From contig JASEHH010000011.1 in NCBI GenBank assembly GCA_030017685.1, positions 1 through 50,984 of the forward strand: a stretch of DNA of 50,984 bases, in the 5' to 3' direction. Shown here piece after piece: positions 24,288 to 32,720 of this stretch. The notes under the pieces were generated by a model, which searched no databases, was not told the DNA's origin, and saw only the letters and a list, made by a program, of their open reading frames with translations. Made by a program: the position numbers and the translations under genes. The stretch's first letter is position 1. Every line of letters starts with the position of its first letter. Source of the stretch: Thermodesulfobacteriota bacterium (GTDB lineage: Bacteria; Desulfobacterota; BSN033; UBA1163).

Positions 24288-25308
24288 AGACCTCCTCCTT
24301 TCCCTTGCCCACCAGAACAATCTTTCCTTCGCTTTCAAGTTTCTTGGCCACCTTCAGGATGGACTGCTGGGCCGTCTCCACATCCTTCAGCCGCGCAGGC
24401 CCCATTACCTCCAGGTCTTCCTTCAGCATCTGGGCCGCTCTTTCCGACATGTTCTTGAAGACCTTCTCCCTCAATTCCTCTGAGGCGGTCTTCAGGGCCA
24501 TCGTCAAAGTCTCATTATTGATCTCCTTGAGTATGGCCATGATGCTCCGGTCATCCACCTGAAGCAGGTCTTCAAAGATAAACATCAGCTTCCGGATCTC
24601 TTCGGCCAGCCCCTGTTTCTGCTCCTCGATCTCCTTTAAAATATTGCCCTCCGCAGAACCTTCCATCTGATTCAATATCTCAGCGGCCAGGCGGACTCCC
24701 CCTCTTTTCTGTCCCTCAAACCCTTTGATCGTGGCAATCTCCTCTTGGAGGACCTGGTCGATCTCCTCCACAATGCCCGGAGGAATATTTTCCAGTTCCG
24801 CAATCCGGCAGATCACCTCTGTCTGAAGAGTGGGAGAAAGCTCTTCAAGAATCGCGGAGGCCTGGCTGGAATCGAGATGGGTGAGAATAATCGCAATGGT
24901 CTGAGGATGCTCGGCCCGTAGGAAATTGGAAACGGTTTTGGGATCGAGCCGCCGGATTTTTTGAAAGAGGTTCCACTTCCCCTCTTCCTGGATCTCCTCT
25001 AACAGATTCTGCGCTTTCTCCCCATTAATCGCTCTGGAGACGATGCTTTTGATGAACTGGCTCCCTCCTTCATGCCCGATCTGGATCGGAAGTTGTGAGG
25101 AGGAGGCCTCCTGAAACTCCGACAGGATCGTCTCAACGACTTTAGTCGAAAGGGAGGAGAGCTTTGATATCGACCCCCCGATCTTCTTGATCTCCTCCTC
25201 GTCGAGCTGTTTGACGATCGTGGAAGCGATTTCTTCTCCGAGGCTGAAGAGCAAGATGGCGGCTTTCTGGGGTCCGGATAACCTTTCGATGGCCATAGTC
25301 GATTTCAC
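24280..25308 (-). CDS. fliG: Flagellar motor switch protein FliG
   Basis: 342 residues; start ATG 25308 overlaps the fliF stop (ATGA). Family motifs include LSGPQKAAILLFSLGEE at the N-terminus, AEHPQTIAIILTHLD in the middle (the EHPQ motif) and FEDLLQVDDRSIMAILKEI in the C-terminal torque domain. FliG sits between the FliF ring and FliM and interacts with the stator. Size and order are normal. Confidence 0.95.
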   Translation of the reverse strand: MKSTMAIERLSGPQKAAILLFSLGEEIASTIVKQLDEEEIKKIGGSISKLSSLSTKVVETILSEFQEASSSQLPIQIGHEGGSQFIKSIVSRAINGEKAQNLLEEIQEEGKWNLFQKIRRLDPKTVSNFLRAEHPQTIAIILTHLDSSQASAILEELSPTLQTEVICRIAELENIPPGIVEEIDQVLQEEIATIKGFEGQKRGGVRLAAEILNQMEGSAEGNILKEIEEQKQGLAEEIRKLMFIFEDLLQVDDRSIMAILKEINNETLTMALKTASEELREKVFKNMSERAAQMLKEDLEVMGPARLKDVETAQQSILKVAKKLESEGKIVLVGKGKEEVFV

Positions 25309-26894
25309 TCCTTCTCATGGAGCCATGACCGCACGACCCCGACTGCCTTTGAAGGATCTTTCTGAATGAGTTGCAGCGCATGATCTCTGGGGTTTAGGGC
25401 CGTAACCGGTGTCCGTTCGGATGGCATTTCGGCGGGAATCCTTCCCGGAGCCGCGGCCTGCAGAAGCGATACGTCCTGCGCCTGTTCCATCGACCTCTTC
25501 TTCAGTATGGGTCGGAGGACAAAGAAGATGAACAGGAGCACAAGGACCAGGCTGATCGCCGGCTTGTAAATCATGGGCAGGTAATTCTGATAGGAGCTTC
25601 CTTTCTCGGTTTTGATCTCCTCCTCCGCCGTGGACCAGTAAAAAGGAAGGTTGATCACCTCCACCTGATCTCCCCTTCCGTCATTATATCCGATCGCCTT
25701 CTTGACGATATTCTCCAGATGTTTCATCTCATCCTGAGAACGGGGCGCATACTTCTTCTCCTTATTTCCTTTGGCTCCTGCCTCCTCTTTATAAGTCCCA
25801 TCGATGACCACAGCGGCCGAGACCTTCTTGATGCCTCCCACAGGACTTCTGGTCTGTTTGTTCACCTTCGAAATTTCATAATTCCGGACCTCATTCTGCC
25901 GCTCCATCAGATTCATTGCTCCTTGCTGGGAGGAAGGAGCCGGGGTGGCTGTCTTCGATTCGGAACCTGCCTCTTGCCTGACCCCTGCGGACTTGGCTTC
26001 GGAAGAGGGCTTTTCCACATTTCTCTGCTCGCTTCTGAGAACCGTATTGGGATCGAACTTCTCTTCGGTCACCACCACCTGCTGAAAATCGATCTCCGTC
26101 GAAATTCTCGCAATGGCCTTGCCCGGCCCCAGAACTTCTTCGAGCATGCCCTGAACCTTCTTTCGGAGGCCCTCTTCAATGCTCTGCTGGTACTCCAGTT
26201 GGGTGGTGGTCAACTGTCCAATCGGACTATTGCCGGCCCTTTTGGAGAGAACCTTCCCCGACATATCGACGATAGAAATATTGCCCGGCTCCAACCCTTC
26301 CACGGCGCTGGCCACCAGATGAAGGATTCCTTCGACCTGCGACGCATTGAGGGTCAACCCGGCCCTGGTTTTAACGAAGACCGATGCGGTGGGCTTCTTC
26401 TGCTCCTCCACGAAGAGAGACTCCCTGGGGGTGGCGATGTGAACACGCACCTGCTCCACCTCTTTGATCTGTTTGATCGTCCTGCTCAACTCGCCCTGCA
26501 GGGCTCTCTGATAATTGAGCCTCTGCACGAAGTCGGTGACCCCGATGTTGCTTCGGTCGAAGACCTCAAATCCAACGCCTCCTCCTCTGGGCAAACCTTC
26601 GGCGGCAAGAGAAAGCCGCAGGTCATAAACCTGTTCACTGGGCACCAGGAGGGTTGTCCCATTGTGGGACAGACGGAAGGGGATCTTCTTCTCTTTCAAC
26701 TTATTGGCCATCTCTCCGGCATCCTCGGCCGAGAGGCCGGTGAAGAGGACCTGGTGGTCGGGCTGGGTGTTCCAGAAGATGAGAGATCCGAATAGAAGGA
26801 CGGAGAGAAGGAGAACGAAAAGGATCATCAATGTCCGTCCTCTGGAGATGAGGTCCAAAAAGGGCAAGATCTGTTCGTTCACTTTGTTTGCCAT
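25305..26894 (-). CDS. fliF: Flagellar MS-ring protein FliF
   Basis: 529 residues. Membrane helices at about 22-43 and 445-465 bracket the periplasmic ring-building domains (TGLSAEDAGEMANKLKEKKIPF, LNYQRALQGELSRTIKQI). The C-terminus (ALQLIQKDPSKAVGVVRSWLHEKE) is the FliG-binding tail. FliF forms the MS ring, the base of the flagellum in the inner membrane. It overlaps fliG by four bases. Confidence 0.95.
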   Translation of the reverse strand: MANKVNEQILPFLDLISRGRTLMILFVLLLSVLLFGSLIFWNTQPDHQVLFTGLSAEDAGEMANKLKEKKIPFRLSHNGTTLLVPSEQVYDLRLSLAAEGLPRGGGVGFEVFDRSNIGVTDFVQRLNYQRALQGELSRTIKQIKEVEQVRVHIATPRESLFVEEQKKPTASVFVKTRAGLTLNASQVEGILHLVASAVEGLEPGNISIVDMSGKVLSKRAGNSPIGQLTTTQLEYQQSIEEGLRKKVQGMLEEVLGPGKAIARISTEIDFQQVVVTEEKFDPNTVLRSEQRNVEKPSSEAKSAGVRQEAGSESKTATPAPSSQQGAMNLMERQNEVRNYEISKVNKQTRSPVGGIKKVSAAVVIDGTYKEEAGAKGNKEKKYAPRSQDEMKHLENIVKKAIGYNDGRGDQVEVINLPFYWSTAEEEIKTEKGSSYQNYLPMIYKPAISLVLVLLFIFFVLRPILKKRSMEQAQDVSLLQAAAPGRIPAEMPSERTPVTALNPRDHALQLIQKDPSKAVGVVRSWLHEKE

Positions 26895-27017
26895 ATCCTA
26901 TCCCTTGCGATTAATATTGCTATTCCTCACTGATCCCGGGTAGGGGCTCGATTGGTCGGGGCCTGCCAAAGACGACTGAAGCCGTCCCTACCCTGCCGGA
27001 GTGAGGGGTTCGATGAA

Positions 27018-27308
27018 TTAGAATTGCATCCTCATGATCTCTTCATAGGCGGCAATGACCTTATTCCGGACCTGGATCATCAGCTTCAGGGAAATTCCGG
27101 CCTTTTCCATGGCAATCATGGCCTCATGGATATCCGTCTCGCCCATGACCATCCCCTGGACTTTCTGCTCAGCCTCGTCGGAAAGTCGATTCAGCTCCTC
27201 AATCGATTGACCCAGCGCCTTCTTAAAGTCCGAGAGAGGGTCAGGGTTCCCCTTCCGGTCGATCTCCTGATTCATCAATGGAACGGAAAGCACATCATTG
27301 ATATTCAT
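27018..27308 (-). CDS. fliE: Flagellar hook-basal body protein FliE
   Basis: 96 residues ending in ISLKLMIQVRNKVIAAYEEIMRMQF, the characteristic FliE C-terminus. FliE links the MS ring to the rod. It follows flgC by 26 bases and precedes fliF by about 120 bases of sequence without any gene. Confidence 0.95.
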   Translation of the reverse strand: MNINDVLSVPLMNQEIDRKGNPDPLSDFKKALGQSIEELNRLSDEAEQKVQGMVMGETDIHEAMIAMEKAGISLKLMIQVRNKVIAAYEEIMRMQF

Positions 27309-27334
27309 CTTCGCTCCCCAACTCGATGGCCGTT

Positions 27335-27841
27335 TTATCGGCCGATCTCCAATGCCCTTAATGCCATATTTTTAGCCGCATTAAAGGCGGTTATATTGGC
27401 TTCATAACTCCGTACAGCCCTCAGCATATCAACCATCTCTTCAACGATGTTGATGTTCGGCAAAAATACGTATCCATCCTTGTCTGCATCGGGATGGGAG
27501 GGATCATAGACCATCTGGAAGGGCCGCAGGTCTTCGAGCGTTGCCGCCTGAATGGTTGCTTCCTGCGAAGGAACGCCTCTCCCTCCGATTTCCATTCGAC
27601 CGAAGTGGTCCGGATGAGTCCTGGAAAGATGGCCCGCCATCCGGAGTCTGCCGGAGAGCATCTCGGTGAAGCGCTGATCCACAGGGCCGTTCGAAAAAAC
27701 CACCCTCTTCCGGCGATAGGGTTCGCCTCCGCTTCCTCTCGTGGTCTGAATATTGGAGAGGTTCAGGGAGATGGCATCCATGACCGTTCTCTGGGCCTGA
27801 AGTCCACCGGAGCTGATCCCCATAGATTTAAATATATTCAT
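27335..27841 (-). CDS. flgC: Flagellar basal-body rod protein FlgC
   Basis: 168 residues, about 25 more than usual. N-terminal MGISSGGLQAQRTVMDAISLNLSN and C-terminal VEEMVDMLRAVRSYEANITAFNAAKNM are the classical rod-protein ends. The surplus residues lie in the middle (about 55-95), a region variable among rod proteins. It forms part of the proximal rod with FlgB, FlgF and FliE. Six bases separate it from flgB. Confidence 0.93.
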   Translation of the reverse strand: MNIFKSMGISSGGLQAQRTVMDAISLNLSNIQTTRGSGGEPYRRKRVVFSNGPVDQRFTEMLSGRLRMAGHLSRTHPDHFGRMEIGGRGVPSQEATIQAATLEDLRPFQMVYDPSHPDADKDGYVFLPNINIVEEMVDMLRAVRSYEANITAFNAAKNMALRALEIGR

Positions 27842-27847
27842 ACGGGT

Positions 27848-28243
27848 CTATCTTCCTCCTTCCTGAATGACCGTTTTCAGGCCCTCAAATTTTTTCAATA
27901 ATGCCTGAACTCCGGCCTGAAACATCAGGTTGTTTTCAGCCAATTTCGCCATCTCCTGATCAAGCTGTACTCCTTCTGCGGAAGAAGTTGTCTCCACCAC
28001 CCCCTGAAAATCTCCGGAAAGATGCTGGGGATGGGTCGTCCTGAGAAAAGCCGGAGAGCGATCCTGAATCACCTCCTGTAGGACTTTTTGAAAGGAGACC
28101 TCTCTCGGAGTATGGTTCGGGTTCTCGGAATTGGCAATATTATCCGAGAGGATTCTGTGGCGAAACGTCCGGAGGTCTAAAGACCGCTGGAGCAATCCGA
28201 TTGTGTGGTCGAACAACTGTCTTTTGATCTGAAATCTGTCCAT
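27848..28243 (-). CDS. flgB: Flagellar basal-body rod protein FlgB
   Basis: 131 residues from ATG 28243 behind GGAGGG. Motifs: LDLRTFRHRILSDNIANSENP at the N-terminus and AKLAENNLMFQAGVQALLKKFEGLK at the C-terminus. FlgB is the first proximal-rod subunit. It is the first gene of the flgBC-fliEFGHIJ run and has a consensus sigma-54 promoter 22 bases upstream. Confidence 0.95.
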   Translation of the reverse strand: MDRFQIKRQLFDHTIGLLQRSLDLRTFRHRILSDNIANSENPNHTPREVSFQKVLQEVIQDRSPAFLRTTHPQHLSGDFQGVVETTSSAEGVQLDQEMAKLAENNLMFQAGVQALLKKFEGLKTVIQEGGR

Positions 28244-28264
28244 CCTCTTGGCCCTCCAACAATG

Positions 28265-28280
28265 AGCAATAATTATGCCA
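28265..28280 (-). promoter_or_regulatory. Sigma-54 promoter of the flgB operon
   Basis: Minus strand TGGCATAATTATTGCT carries GG and GC exactly ten bases apart, with transcription starting about 11 bases before the flgB start codon. Confidence 0.85.
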
Positions 28281-28300
28281 GCCTCATTCCTCTATCGTTA

Positions 28301-28463
28301 ACCTAATTTGAGCGATATTTTTTTGAAATGTAGCCGCACCCCCTGCGGCAGGAGGGTGCGAGGGTTTCGGCTTCTTGGTCCTCACTCAGTGGGTGCCTTT
28401 TTGACGCTTCGTCTCACACGGAGCGGCTATAGGTTCCTTTTAAAAGAATCGCTCAATTTAGGT
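28301..28463. repeat. 163-bp terminal-inverted-repeat element, copy A
   Basis: Ends ACCTAATTTGAGCGAT (28301-28316) and ATCGCTCAATTTAGGT (28448-28463) match at 15 of 16 positions as inverted repeats. The flanking bases are TTA on both sides, a possible target duplication. The right TTA is also the stop codon of the activator gene at 28464. A relative in inverted orientation is at 42195-42350; about 45 bases at one end and 40 at the other are conserved while the middle differs. It lies just upstream of the flgB sigma-54 promoter, in the enhancer region. Confidence 0.8.
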
Positions 28464-29834
28464 TTAAGCCAATGGGTTTGAAACTTCGAAACCAGACACA
28501 TTATCCTTATACTCATGCAGTTTGTTTCTCAATGTCCGGATGCTGATCCCGAGGATCTTTGCCGCATGGGTCCGGTTCCCATTGGTCTTCTCCAGGGCCC
28601 TGAAGATCAGATCTTTCTCCATCTCCTTCAATGAAAAGGGGGAGGCTGTGGATTCCTTTGCCTCCGGGGCCATGCCCCCCTCCTTGTGAGAAAAATCTTT
28701 CAGATCGAGATGGGGAGTTGAACCGGTCAGGACGGCACGCTCGACCACGTTCTTCAATTCCCTCACATTTCCCCGCCAGGGCTGTTGACTCAACCAGCGC
28801 AGAGCCTCTTCGGAAGCGGAGGTCTCTAACTTTCCGTAATGATCGGAATATTTTTTAAGAAAGAATCGTGTCAGAAGCTCGATGTCCTCTGTTCGTCCCC
28901 TCAGGGGAAGAAGTTGAATCGATATCACATTCAACCTGAAATAGAGATCCTCCCTGAACTCACCCTTCTCTATGGAGGTCTCTATCTTCCGATTGGTGGT
29001 GGCAATGACCCTCACATCGATGGGAACGGGCTCCCGTCCTCCGATGCGATCCAATTCATTCTCCTGGATCACCCTCAGAATCTTCGCCTGAAGGAATGGG
29101 TTCATCTCCGTAATCTCATCGAGCAGAAGGGTTCCGCGGTGAGCCAGTTCAAACTTCCCGATCTTCCTGCACAGGGCTCCTGTAAAGGCCCCCTTTTCAT
29201 GACCGAACAGCTCGCTCTCAAACAGGGATTCCGGAAGGGAAGCGCAGTTGACTGCGACAAACGGTCCCTGATGACGGGGACTCTTCATATGGATATGTCG
29301 CGCAAACAGCTCTTTCCCTGTCCCGCTCTCTCCCTGAATGAGCACCGGAGCATTGCTAAAGGCAATGCGATCACATAGATCAATGACCTCTTTCACCCTC
29401 CTGTCTCTGGTGAGGATCGGTGTCGAATCATTGATTCCGTCGAGAGGAATGACCTTCGAAGGGGAAGGGTCTTCTCTGAGCGCCGTCAAGATTCGCTCCT
29501 CCAGAACCTTCATCGAAATGGGTTTGAGGAGATAATCGAAAGCCCCTTTTCTCATGGCCTCGACAGCATTCTGAACCGAACCGGATCCTGTGACAATAAT
29601 CACAGGGGTATGAGGTGATTTACTCTTGATCGCCTCAAGAAGCTGAAGCCCATCCCCGTCCGGCAATTTCATGTCCGCAATCACAAGATCGAAGGGGTTC
29701 TGGTCAAAAGCGGAGAGACCTTTCCCCGCATTCTCTGTTGAAACCACCATGTAACCATTATGGGAGAGCCCTTCGCAAAGGACTCCTCTCATATCGGCTT
29801 CATCTTCCACAATCAATAATCGTTTCTTACCCAT
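28464..29834 (-). CDS. FlbD/FlrC-like sigma-54-dependent flagellar regulator
   Basis: 456 residues. Receiver (about 1-120, VVEDEAD-type acidic site as IVEDEADM, phospho-acceptor in LVIADMKLPD), AAA+ domain with GESGTGKE, intact GAFTGA and GTLLLDEITE, and a Fis-type helix-turn-helix reading NGNRTHAAKILGISIRTLRNKL. That helix is characteristic of FlbD/FlrC/FleR, which activate mid-class flagellar operons. Its own promoter is a sigma-54 type, and a sigma-54 promoter precedes the flgB operon immediately downstream. No good Shine-Dalgarno site is visible before ATG 29834. The cognate kinase is not in the window. Confidence 0.9.
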   Translation of the reverse strand: MGKKRLLIVEDEADMRGVLCEGLSHNGYMVVSTENAGKGLSAFDQNPFDLVIADMKLPDGDGLQLLEAIKSKSPHTPVIIVTGSGSVQNAVEAMRKGAFDYLLKPISMKVLEERILTALREDPSPSKVIPLDGINDSTPILTRDRRVKEVIDLCDRIAFSNAPVLIQGESGTGKELFARHIHMKSPRHQGPFVAVNCASLPESLFESELFGHEKGAFTGALCRKIGKFELAHRGTLLLDEITEMNPFLQAKILRVIQENELDRIGGREPVPIDVRVIATTNRKIETSIEKGEFREDLYFRLNVISIQLLPLRGRTEDIELLTRFFLKKYSDHYGKLETSASEEALRWLSQQPWRGNVRELKNVVERAVLTGSTPHLDLKDFSHKEGGMAPEAKESTASPFSLKEMEKDLIFRALEKTNGNRTHAAKILGISIRTLRNKLHEYKDNVSGFEVSNPLA

Positions 29835-29869
29835 TTTGGCATCATAAAGAAAGATTTAGATTTCTTAAT

Positions 29870-29885
29870 AGCAAATACTATGCCA
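29870..29885 (-). promoter_or_regulatory. Sigma-54 promoter of the FlbD-like regulator
   Basis: Minus strand TGGCATAGTATTTGCT has perfect GG-N10-GC spacing, with a predicted start about 25 bases before ATG 29834. Confidence 0.8.
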
Positions 29886-30025
29886 TCTTGTCCCAGAAAA
29901 AAATCTAATTAAAACAACTAATTATAGGGTCGTCCTGGCGACTGCGGTTCTGGAAATGTCAAAATCCCATATCGATGTCATTCTTTTGACCCATTCGATG
30001 CCTTCTTGTTGTTGCACGAAAATGG

Positions 30026-30174
30026 TTAACCCCGTTAGAAATTCCAGCGGGGCATTAAACCCCGCCGGAATTATTCTGAAATGTATAACCCCGCTGCAGC
30101 CGCCGGCCCAGGCTCCGCCCCAGAGGGGCCTCTGGCCCGGAGGGAGCAGCGGAACATTATTTCTAACGGGGTAA
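30026..30174. repeat. 149-bp inverted-repeat element with GC-rich interior
   Basis: TTAACCCCGTTAGAAAT at the left end and the complementary ATTTCTAACGGGGTAA at the right end. Inside are smaller palindromes (CCAGCGGGG with CCCCGCTG, and GGGGCCTCTGGCCC). No coding frame. It fills part of the 527-bp gene-free gap 29835-30361. Confidence 0.7.
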
Positions 30175-30223
30175 AATGATATTCGATTGGCAGGACATAC
30201 TTGTTTCGCCAATAGTTAGGGGA

Positions 30224-30355
30224 GGGTTACGGTTACGAAGCCCGTTTCGGTTACTGGTTACGGTTACGTGTAAAGAATTGAGAGACGATAAACGTAGCCT
30301 TTTATTAACGATACGGGCTTCGTTACCCTTACCGTTAGACTTTATTTTTTAGGCA
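30224..30355. repeat. GTTACGGTTACG palindromic repeat, copy C
   Basis: Arms CGGTTACGAAGCCCGT and the near-complement of ACGGGCTTCGTTACCC enclose a central AAAGAATTGAGAGACGATAA segment. A second copy with two extra inserts is at 39743-39940. The repeat ends within about ten bases of the stop codon of the gene at 30362. Confidence 0.75.
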
Positions 30356-30361
30356 ATGGCA

Positions 30362-31747
30362 TCAAGAGGGGGAGCGATGGAGATTCTGGCGTTTGATCTT
30401 TTCAATCAATGTGGTCCTGTTCATATGCAACAGTTGAGCCGCTTTGTTTTTAACCCATCCGCTCTTATTGAGGGCCTGAAGGATCAACTGTTTCTCAAGC
30501 TCATTGAGAGCGGTTTCGAGCGAAAGCCCCTCCTGTGGAATATCCATTGTCCCACCGATCTCTTTGGATGAAGGGGGCAACACCCTCTCGGGCAGATCCG
30601 GTAAGTCAATCATTTCACTGCCGGTAAGGATGATCAGTCGCTCGATCATATTTTCAAGTTCTCTCACATTGCCTGGCCAGTCGTATTCCATCAATCTTTC
30701 CATGGCCTCATCCGTAATTCCTGTTACCTTTTTCCTCTTACTTTTACTGAAATGGTGGATAAAGTGAAAGGCCAGAAGGGGAATGTCCGATTTACGCTGC
30801 CTCAGGGGAGGAATTTCAATAGGGATCACATTCAGGCGATAATAGAGGTCCTCTCTGAATTTCTTTTTCAATACCGCCTTCTTCAAATCCTGATGAGTGG
30901 CTGAAATGATCCGGATATCCACCTTGATCGGCTTCATTCCGCCGATTCGCTCAAACTGTCTCTCCTGGAGAACCCGCAATAACTTGCTCTGCAAGTTGGG
31001 GTTCATATCTCCGATCTCATCCAGAAAGAGGGTTCCGCCGTTGGCAAGCTCAAAACGGCCGATTCGGGTCCGGATGGCGTTGGTAAAGGCTCCCTTTTCA
31101 TGCCCGAAAAGCTCACTCTCTAAGAGTTCGCTCGGAATGGCCGCACAATTGACCGGAACGAAGGGCCCTTCCCTCCGGTAGCTATTGTAGTGGAGCGCCC
31201 TGGCGATCAGCTCTTTGCCCGTTCCGCTCTCCCCGAGGATGAGGATGGTGCTATCCGTATCGGCCACCTTTTCAACCGTCTCAAAAACATCCTGTATGGA
31301 AGGGCTTTCACCGATGATATTCTTGAATTGATACTTCCTCTTCAATTGATTTCGAAGATTGATGTTCTCCCTTTTTAGATTCCGGTATTCCAGGGCCCTG
31401 TTCAGGGTGATGACGATTTCGTCCATCTTTACGGGTTTGGTGAGGTAGTCGAAGGCTCCGCTTTTGATCGCCTCCACAGCGTTCTTAATAGTCCCGTAGC
31501 CGGTCAGAATAATGCAGATCGACTCGGGGGAATGTTCCTTCATAAATTTTAAGACTTCCATCCCATCCGCACCCGGCATTTTCATGTCCGTCAGGATGAT
31601 GTCATAAAATTTCTTTTCGATCATTGATATGCCGGAGGTTCCATCGGAGGTGGTCGTAATATCGTAGCCTTCTGAGGTCAAGTATTCGGAAAGGTTATCC
31701 AGTATCTCCGGTGAGTCGTCGATGAGGAGAATCTTCTCACTGCCCAT
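30362..31747 (-). CDS. FlrA/FleQ-like sigma-54 activator with GAFTNA variant
   Basis: 461 residues from ATG 31747 behind AGAGGG. A complete receiver (IDDSPE, phospho-acceptor in IILTDMKMPG, TGYG, TKPVK), AAA+ domain with GESGTGKE and GTLFLDEIGD, and a Fis-type helix-turn-helix (SGWVKNKAAQLLHMNRTTLIEK) resembling FleQ/FlrA. The sigma-54 contact loop reads GAFTNA instead of GAFTGA; substitutions here can alter sigma-54 engagement. A sigma-70-type promoter lies upstream, as expected for a master flagellar regulator. FleQ/FlrA proteins usually have degenerate receivers, which this one does not, so a different two-component role remains possible. Confidence 0.85.
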   Translation of the reverse strand: MGSEKILLIDDSPEILDNLSEYLTSEGYDITTTSDGTSGISMIEKKFYDIILTDMKMPGADGMEVLKFMKEHSPESICIILTGYGTIKNAVEAIKSGAFDYLTKPVKMDEIVITLNRALEYRNLKRENINLRNQLKRKYQFKNIIGESPSIQDVFETVEKVADTDSTILILGESGTGKELIARALHYNSYRREGPFVPVNCAAIPSELLESELFGHEKGAFTNAIRTRIGRFELANGGTLFLDEIGDMNPNLQSKLLRVLQERQFERIGGMKPIKVDIRIISATHQDLKKAVLKKKFREDLYYRLNVIPIEIPPLRQRKSDIPLLAFHFIHHFSKSKRKKVTGITDEAMERLMEYDWPGNVRELENMIERLIILTGSEMIDLPDLPERVLPPSSKEIGGTMDIPQEGLSLETALNELEKQLILQALNKSGWVKNKAAQLLHMNRTTLIEKIKRQNLHRSPS

Positions 31748-31768
31748 ATCGCATCCCTCTTTTGAGAG

Positions 31769-31945
31769 TTAAGGAATGCTACTATAATCTTTTTCAATTG
31801 TCAAATAATTGACTCTCATAAAATAATGCCTCAGAAGATTTGAAAATTGATCCTTTGAGGTCTCCTGGACAGGCTTCCCCCCTTGTTCCTGCAAGCTGAT
31901 CCTGCTGAGGATCTCGTTGTCCAGACCGAATAAATCGATTCCCAT
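31769..31945 (-). CDS. Small 58-residue protein, unknown
   Basis: Open frame from ATG 31945 to TAA 31769, beginning MGIDLFGLDNEILSRI, preceded by AGGGC seven bases upstream. It starts 20 bases after the stop of the gene at 31966 and so may be the last gene of that sigma-54-driven transcript. The end of the frame overlaps the sigma-70 promoter of the next gene. No family recognised; could be non-coding. Confidence 0.45.
   Translation of the reverse strand: MGIDLFGLDNEILSRISLQEQGGKPVQETSKDQFSNLLRHYFMRVNYLTIEKDYSSIP
31776..31804 (-). promoter_or_regulatory. Sigma-70-type promoter of the FlrA-like regulator
   Basis: Minus strand TTGACA (31799-31804), 17-base spacer, TAGCAT (31776-31781). It gives a leader of about 20 bases before ATG 31747 that includes AGAGGG. 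Confidence 0.7.
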
Positions 31946-31965
31946 TTATGTGCCCTGATGATCCG

Positions 31966-32457
31966 TTAGAGATATTCCCCTCTGCGGAACTTCTCGATCT
32001 CCACGGCGGAAAGGATCCCGGTTTCATTCAAAATCTTACGCAATGGATCAGCAGGAGGAAGCTTTTCAGAAAGTAGATTTAATCCGTCCACCTCCTTTGT
32101 CAATGCCTGGATGAACGGATCGATCTTTCTCAAAGAGGTCTCAGGATCGGAAAGACCCTCATGATATTGTTCTAAGATAGTTAAGGTGTCTTCAACCGCT
32201 TTGAGGCTTTGAGATCGAATCCGGGTAATGTTCTCCTGATCCGTTAGATCAAGAAGAGAAGCGGATGAGATAGGGTTCGGCGAGATCCTCATCCTTCCCT
32301 CGGAATCAAAGGGAGAAACCCCCTGTGCCGTAGCGTTCAACCGTTCGCCGGCATCTCCGAGTAATTTCTGGAAATCGAGGTCCTTGGTCGCATCTGCCTT
32401 TTTCTTTTCCGAATGGACCACAGGTAGAATGGATGGATTGAGCTCCTTTATCTTCAT
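31966..32457 (-). CDS. Unknown soluble protein, sigma-54-driven, in flagellar cluster
   Basis: 163 residues from ATG 32457, eight bases after GGAGGT. Family not recognised. The N-terminus (MKIKELNPSILPVV) is followed by a charged linker and then helical segments (about 85-150: SLKAVEDTLTILEQYHEGL, DPFIQALTKEVDGLNLL). No signal peptide, so cytoplasmic or exported through the flagellar system. A consensus sigma-54 promoter directly upstream and the position between flagellar regulators and fliL argue for a flagellar role such as an assembly factor or chaperone, but this is inference. Confidence 0.75.
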   Translation of the reverse strand: MKIKELNPSILPVVHSEKKKADATKDLDFQKLLGDAGERLNATAQGVSPFDSEGRMRISPNPISSASLLDLTDQENITRIRSQSLKAVEDTLTILEQYHEGLSDPETSLRKIDPFIQALTKEVDGLNLLSEKLPPADPLRKILNETGILSAVEIEKFRRGEYL

Positions 32458-32492
32458 AAGAGAACACCTCCATGATGAGTTAAAAATAATTA

Positions 32493-32508
32493 TGCAAGTT
32501 CTATGCCT
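32493..32508 (-). promoter_or_regulatory. Sigma-54 promoter of the unknown 163-residue gene
   Basis: Minus strand AGGCATAGAACTTGCA carries GG and GC ten bases apart with a good -12 element. Predicted start is about 25 bases before ATG 32457. Confidence 0.75.
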
Positions 32509-32509
32509 T

Positions 32510-32585
32510 AGAACCGTTCGTGCTGAGCTTGTCGAAGCATGAATGGTTCAATTATTTACCCTTCGAGAGCCTCAGGGTGATCGGT
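32510..32585. repeat. REP-like palindrome
   Basis: GAACCGTTCGTGCTGAGCTT on the left pairs imperfectly with CCTTCGAGAGCCTCAGGGTG on the right. Same family as 6968-7110 and 44537-44562. The rest of the gap to 32720 holds no gene. Confidence 0.6.
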
Positions 32586-32720
32586 ATAGCATTACCCACT
32601 GAAAAGTTGGATGAACCTTTCTATTTTCTAATTGAAAGAGAATTTTGTCGGAAAATATTGCCGATCCACCCGGCAATTTATGCCCGATAGAAAGGGATTG
32701 GTTCTTGAATCCTTGGTGGA

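Noticed and set aside
25719-26795. Long plus-strand frame (358 codons)
   Set aside because: It is antisense to fliF, which has clear family motifs; the composition reflects the codon pattern of the real gene.
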